The notes under the pieces are model-generated. The model searched no databases. It was not told the origin of the DNA and was given only the letters and a program-made list of their open reading frames with translations. Source: Candidatus Moraniibacteriota bacterium (GTDB taxonomy: Bacteria; Patescibacteriota; Minisyncoccia; Moranbacterales; UBA11712). From it: DNA of 8,489 nt. This document shows positions 6,993 to 8,489 of the stretch, in pieces. The DNA is taken from positions 11,496-19,984 of the forward strand of contig PMJF01000043.1 in the NCBI GenBank assembly GCA_003157295.1, in the 5' to 3' direction. Each line of letters opens with the position of its first letter. The first letter of the stretch is position 1. Made by a program: the position numbers and the translations under genes.

Positions 6993-7002
6993 ATGCTATA
7001 AT
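6975..7002 (+). promoter_or_regulatory. Extended -10 sigma70-type promoter for the oxidoreductase operon
   Basis: A perfect TATAAT (6997-7002) is preceded by TGC (6994-6996), giving an extended -10. TTGAAG (6975-6980) matches four of six -35 consensus bases with a 16-bp spacer, and lies in the loop and 3' arm of the terminator. Transcription would start near 7009, leaving a leader of about 67 nt before the gamma-subunit start codon. The start point is inferred from spacing, not measured. Confidence 0.75.
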
Positions 7003-7006
7003 GTCT

Positions 7007-7072
7007 TTATGAATCCCGTTAGAAATTTTTTAGATGGAATTTTTAAGCGGGATTCTATAAATTATTTCTAAC
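7007..7072 (+). promoter_or_regulatory. Interleaved inverted repeats in the oxidoreductase leader
   Basis: Two perfect inverted repeats are interleaved. A is GAATCCCG (7011-7018), paired with CGGGATTC (7048-7055). A extends outward by TTAT (7007-7010) with ATAA (7057-7060) past a single bulged T at 7056. B is GTTAGAAAT (7018-7026), paired with ATTTCTAAC (7064-7072). The order A-B-A'-B' means the stems form either a pseudoknot or two alternative folds. B' ends 3 nt before the gamma-subunit ATG, so the B stem would cover the ribosome entry site. It may be a cis-regulatory leader or a domesticated palindromic repeat; no known riboswitch class was recognised. Confidence 0.5.
7009..7071 (+). CDS. 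Possible 20-codon leader ORF upstream of the gamma subunit
   Basis: An ATG at the predicted transcription start (7009) opens a 20-residue frame, starting MNPVRN and ending SINYF, with TAA at 7069-7071, 4 nt before the next start codon. The frame coincides with the interleaved repeats. NPVRN is a string I remember from repeat-derived peptides predicted in CPR genomes, so the frame may simply be a repeat read as protein. If translated, it would be leaderless and could couple translation to the gamma subunit, which has no properly spaced Shine-Dalgarno sequence. Confidence 0.25.
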   Translation: MNPVRNFLDGIFKRDSINYF

Positions 7073-7075
7073 AGG

Positions 7076-7645
7076 ATGAAACTCGACAAGAAAATTTTCG
7101 AAATTATTTTTCACGCGCGGGGAGGGCAGGGAGCGAAAACCGCGGCCGAGCTCTTGGCGCAGGCGGCGCTTCGGGAGGGGAAATTTGTCCAGGCTTTTCC
7201 AGATTTCGGACCGGAAAGGAGCGGCGCGCCAATGAAAACATATGTCCGTATTTCCGACGAACCGATCAAGACGCACGAGCCGGTAGTCGATCCGGATATG
7301 GTGGCCGTGCTCGACGAAACGCTTTTGGGAGTGATCGAAATTTCCAAAAACCTGGATGAAAATGAGAGTTTGATAGTGAACACTACCAGGGATAGAGAAA
7401 CTGTTTCCCGCGAGACGGGCTATGTCGGCAATATTTATCCGATTGACGCTCTCGGCCTTTCAATGGAAGTTATCGGCGAACCGCGGCCGAACACGGCTAT
7501 TCTCGGGAAAATAATAAAGGTCACGGAAGCTGTCAGGCTGGAAAGCGTGACGGATGTTTTCCGGGAAAAATATATTGATAAGATCGGTGCGGAAAAAACT
7601 GACAAGAACGTGGCGGCGATCGAAAAAGCGTACGATAGCTTATAA
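7076..7645 (+). CDS. porG: 2-oxoacid:ferredoxin oxidoreductase, gamma subunit
   Basis: This 189-residue protein is the gamma subunit of a pyruvate or related 2-oxoacid:ferredoxin oxidoreductase, which oxidatively decarboxylates the 2-oxoacid to acyl-CoA and reduces ferredoxin in the cytoplasm. Family hallmarks are FHARGGQGAKTAAELLA (12-28) near the N-terminus, FPDFGPERSGAPMKTYVRIS (41-60), and the DPDMVAVLDETLL block (72-84). The length matches stand-alone gamma subunits from four-subunit enzymes. Only AGG touching the ATG (7073-7075) lies upstream, too close to serve as a normal ribosome site. The delta and alpha genes follow, giving the gamma-delta-alpha order known from archaeal and Thermotoga por operons. 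Pyruvate is the default substrate, but a branched-chain or other 2-oxoacid cannot be excluded. Confidence 0.93.
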   Translation: MKLDKKIFEIIFHARGGQGAKTAAELLAQAALREGKFVQAFPDFGPERSGAPMKTYVRISDEPIKTHEPVVDPDMVAVLDETLLGVIEISKNLDENESLIVNTTRDRETVSRETGYVGNIYPIDALGLSMEVIGEPRPNTAILGKIIKVTEAVRLESVTDVFREKYIDKIGAEKTDKNVAAIEKAYDSL

Positions 7646-7667
7646 TACTTAGTATTTAATATTTTTT

Positions 7668-7937
7668 ATGAATGAGGCTTGGAAAAATATTGAGGAAGGC
7701 GCCGTGATAAAACACGATATTACCAAGTCGCCTCGCACGGGTGATTGGCGGTATATGAAACCGGAAATAAAGAAGGCCGAGTGCATCGGATGCGGTCAAT
7801 GTTTTTCGGTTTGTCCCGAAGCGGCCATTGATTTTGACGCGGAAAAAAAAGCCGATATAGATTACGATTTTTGCAAAGGCTGCGGAGTCTGCGCGACAGT
7901 CTGTCCCAAGAAAGCGATAATTATGCAGAAAAATTAA
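7668..7937 (+). CDS. porD: 2-oxoacid:ferredoxin oxidoreductase, delta (ferredoxin) subunit
   Basis: This 89-residue protein is a bacterial-type 2[4Fe-4S] ferredoxin subunit that passes electrons from the catalytic core to free ferredoxin. Two complete CxxCxxCxxxCP motifs are present: C39, C42, C45 and C49 followed by P50, and C69, C72, C75 and C79 followed by P80. The N-terminal extension (about 1-35), with SPRTGDWRYMKP (21-32), is typical of PorD and distinguishes it from a stand-alone ferredoxin. It starts 22 nt after the gamma gene and ends 4 nt before the alpha gene, so all are one operon. No clear Shine-Dalgarno sequence precedes the ATG. Confidence 0.95.
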   Translation: MNEAWKNIEEGAVIKHDITKSPRTGDWRYMKPEIKKAECIGCGQCFSVCPEAAIDFDAEKKADIDYDFCKGCGVCATVCPKKAIIMQKN

Positions 7938-7941
7938 AATA

Positions 7942-8489
7942 ATGGCCGAAAAGAATAAAAATTTAGCTTTGACCGGGGGCGCTGCTGCGGCCGAAGCCTT
8001 GAAACAGATCGATCCAGACGTGATGCCGGTCTATCCGATCACACCTCAAACGCCGATCATTGAAACTTTTGCGAAATTTGTGGCCGATGGAGAGGCGGAC
8101 ACGGTTATGATCGAGGTGGAGTCGGAACACAGTGCGATGAGCGCGGCGGTGGGCGCCGAGGCGGCCGGAGCGCGTGCGATGACTGCTTCCAGTTCACAGG
8201 GGATTATGCTAATGGCGGAAATACTGCCGATTGCGTCGGGTATGCGGTTGCCAATTTTGATGCTCGTGAGCGCGCGGGCAATTTCGGCGCCGATAAACAT
8301 TCATGGAGACCATCAAGATGTGATGGCAGTGCGCGATCTGGGATGGATACAGATTTTTTCCGAAAACGCGCAAGAAGTCTATGACAATACTTTCATTGCC
8401 TTGAAACTGGCGGAAAAAGTGCGGCTTCCTGTCATGGTCATCATGGACGGTTTTCAAACTTCGCATAGCGTGGAAAATTTGGAAATTTT
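7942..8489 (+). CDS. porA: 2-oxoacid:ferredoxin oxidoreductase, alpha subunit (partial, 3' end beyond window)
   Basis: The frame is open from the ATG at 7942 to the window edge, giving 182 complete codons of a subunit usually near 380-400 residues. It therefore holds roughly the N-terminal half. It contains the characteristic YPITPQTPI (31-39), the ESEHSAMSAAVGAEAAGARA region (60-79) followed by TASSSQG (81-87), and HGDHQDV (121-127). These belong to the pyrimidine-binding side of the thiamine-diphosphate enzyme. The start lies 4 nt after the porD stop, with no evident Shine-Dalgarno sequence. A beta subunit gene, which carries the diphosphate-binding site, is expected just downstream. Confidence 0.95.
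   Translation, partial: MAEKNKNLALTGGAAAAEALKQIDPDVMPVYPITPQTPIIETFAKFVADGEADTVMIEVESEHSAMSAAVGAEAAGARAMTASSSQGIMLMAEILPIASGMRLPILMLVSARAISAPINIHGDHQDVMAVRDLGWIQIFSENAQEVYDNTFIALKLAEKVRLPVMVIMDGFQTSHSVENLEI

Noticed and set aside
1..8489. CRISPR array, tRNA, rRNA or insertion sequence
   Set aside because: No regularly spaced repeats, cloverleaf-like sequence, ribosomal RNA segment or transposase frame was seen; the gaps are too short for most of these.
1..8489. Gracilibacteria-type code with TGA read as glycine
   Set aside because: No gene has an in-frame TGA, and conserved glycines such as GGQG and GIDG are encoded by GGN codons.

Overview
The window most likely comes from a Patescibacteria/CPR bacterium (Parcubacteria-like). 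This is inferred from gene content and style: compact genes with tiny gaps, few recognisable Shine-Dalgarno sequences, many short Lys/Glu-rich membrane-anchored proteins, a wHTH plus nucleotidyltransferase-like protein, and the particular GT2, GT4 and DsbA-like types. All recognisable genes are on the + strand. All ten stop codons in the window are TAA or TAG, and no gene contains an in-frame TGA.

Layout. (1) 7-609 is a winged-HTH regulator with a degenerate nucleotidyltransferase-like C-terminus. (2) 610-746 is a gap holding two imperfect palindromes that look like decayed mobile extragenic repeats. (3) 747-1883 is rmuC, clearly more AT-rich than its neighbours. (4) 1890-5403 is a tight envelope cluster: a small three-helix membrane protein, a cellulose-synthase-like family 2 glycosyltransferase, a WecA/MraY-type polyprenyl-phosphate sugar-phosphate transferase, and an exported DUF192 protein overlapping the end of the transferase gene. 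(5) 5497-6936 carries a small membrane-anchored protein of unknown function and a membrane-anchored protein with two tandem thioredoxin-fold domains, both with CXXC. A strong intrinsic terminator follows. (6) 7076-8489 starts a pyruvate (or other 2-oxoacid):ferredoxin oxidoreductase operon in the order gamma, delta, alpha. The alpha gene runs off the window edge, and a beta gene is expected next.

How it fits together. The envelope cluster plausibly builds a lipid-linked surface glycan: the GT4 enzyme loads the first sugar-phosphate onto undecaprenyl phosphate, and the GT2 enzyme adds or polymerises sugars. The two-domain thioredoxin protein would handle disulfide chemistry outside the membrane. 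The oxidoreductase links 2-oxoacid oxidation to ferredoxin reduction in an anaerobic fermenter.

The most unusual structure is the leader of the oxidoreductase operon (about 6959-7075). A terminator is followed at once by an extended -10 promoter whose -35 lies inside the terminator stem. Then come two interleaved inverted repeats (order A-B-A'-B') that overlap a possible 20-codon leader ORF ending 4 nt before the gamma-subunit start codon. It could be a regulatory switch, a domesticated palindromic repeat, or both.
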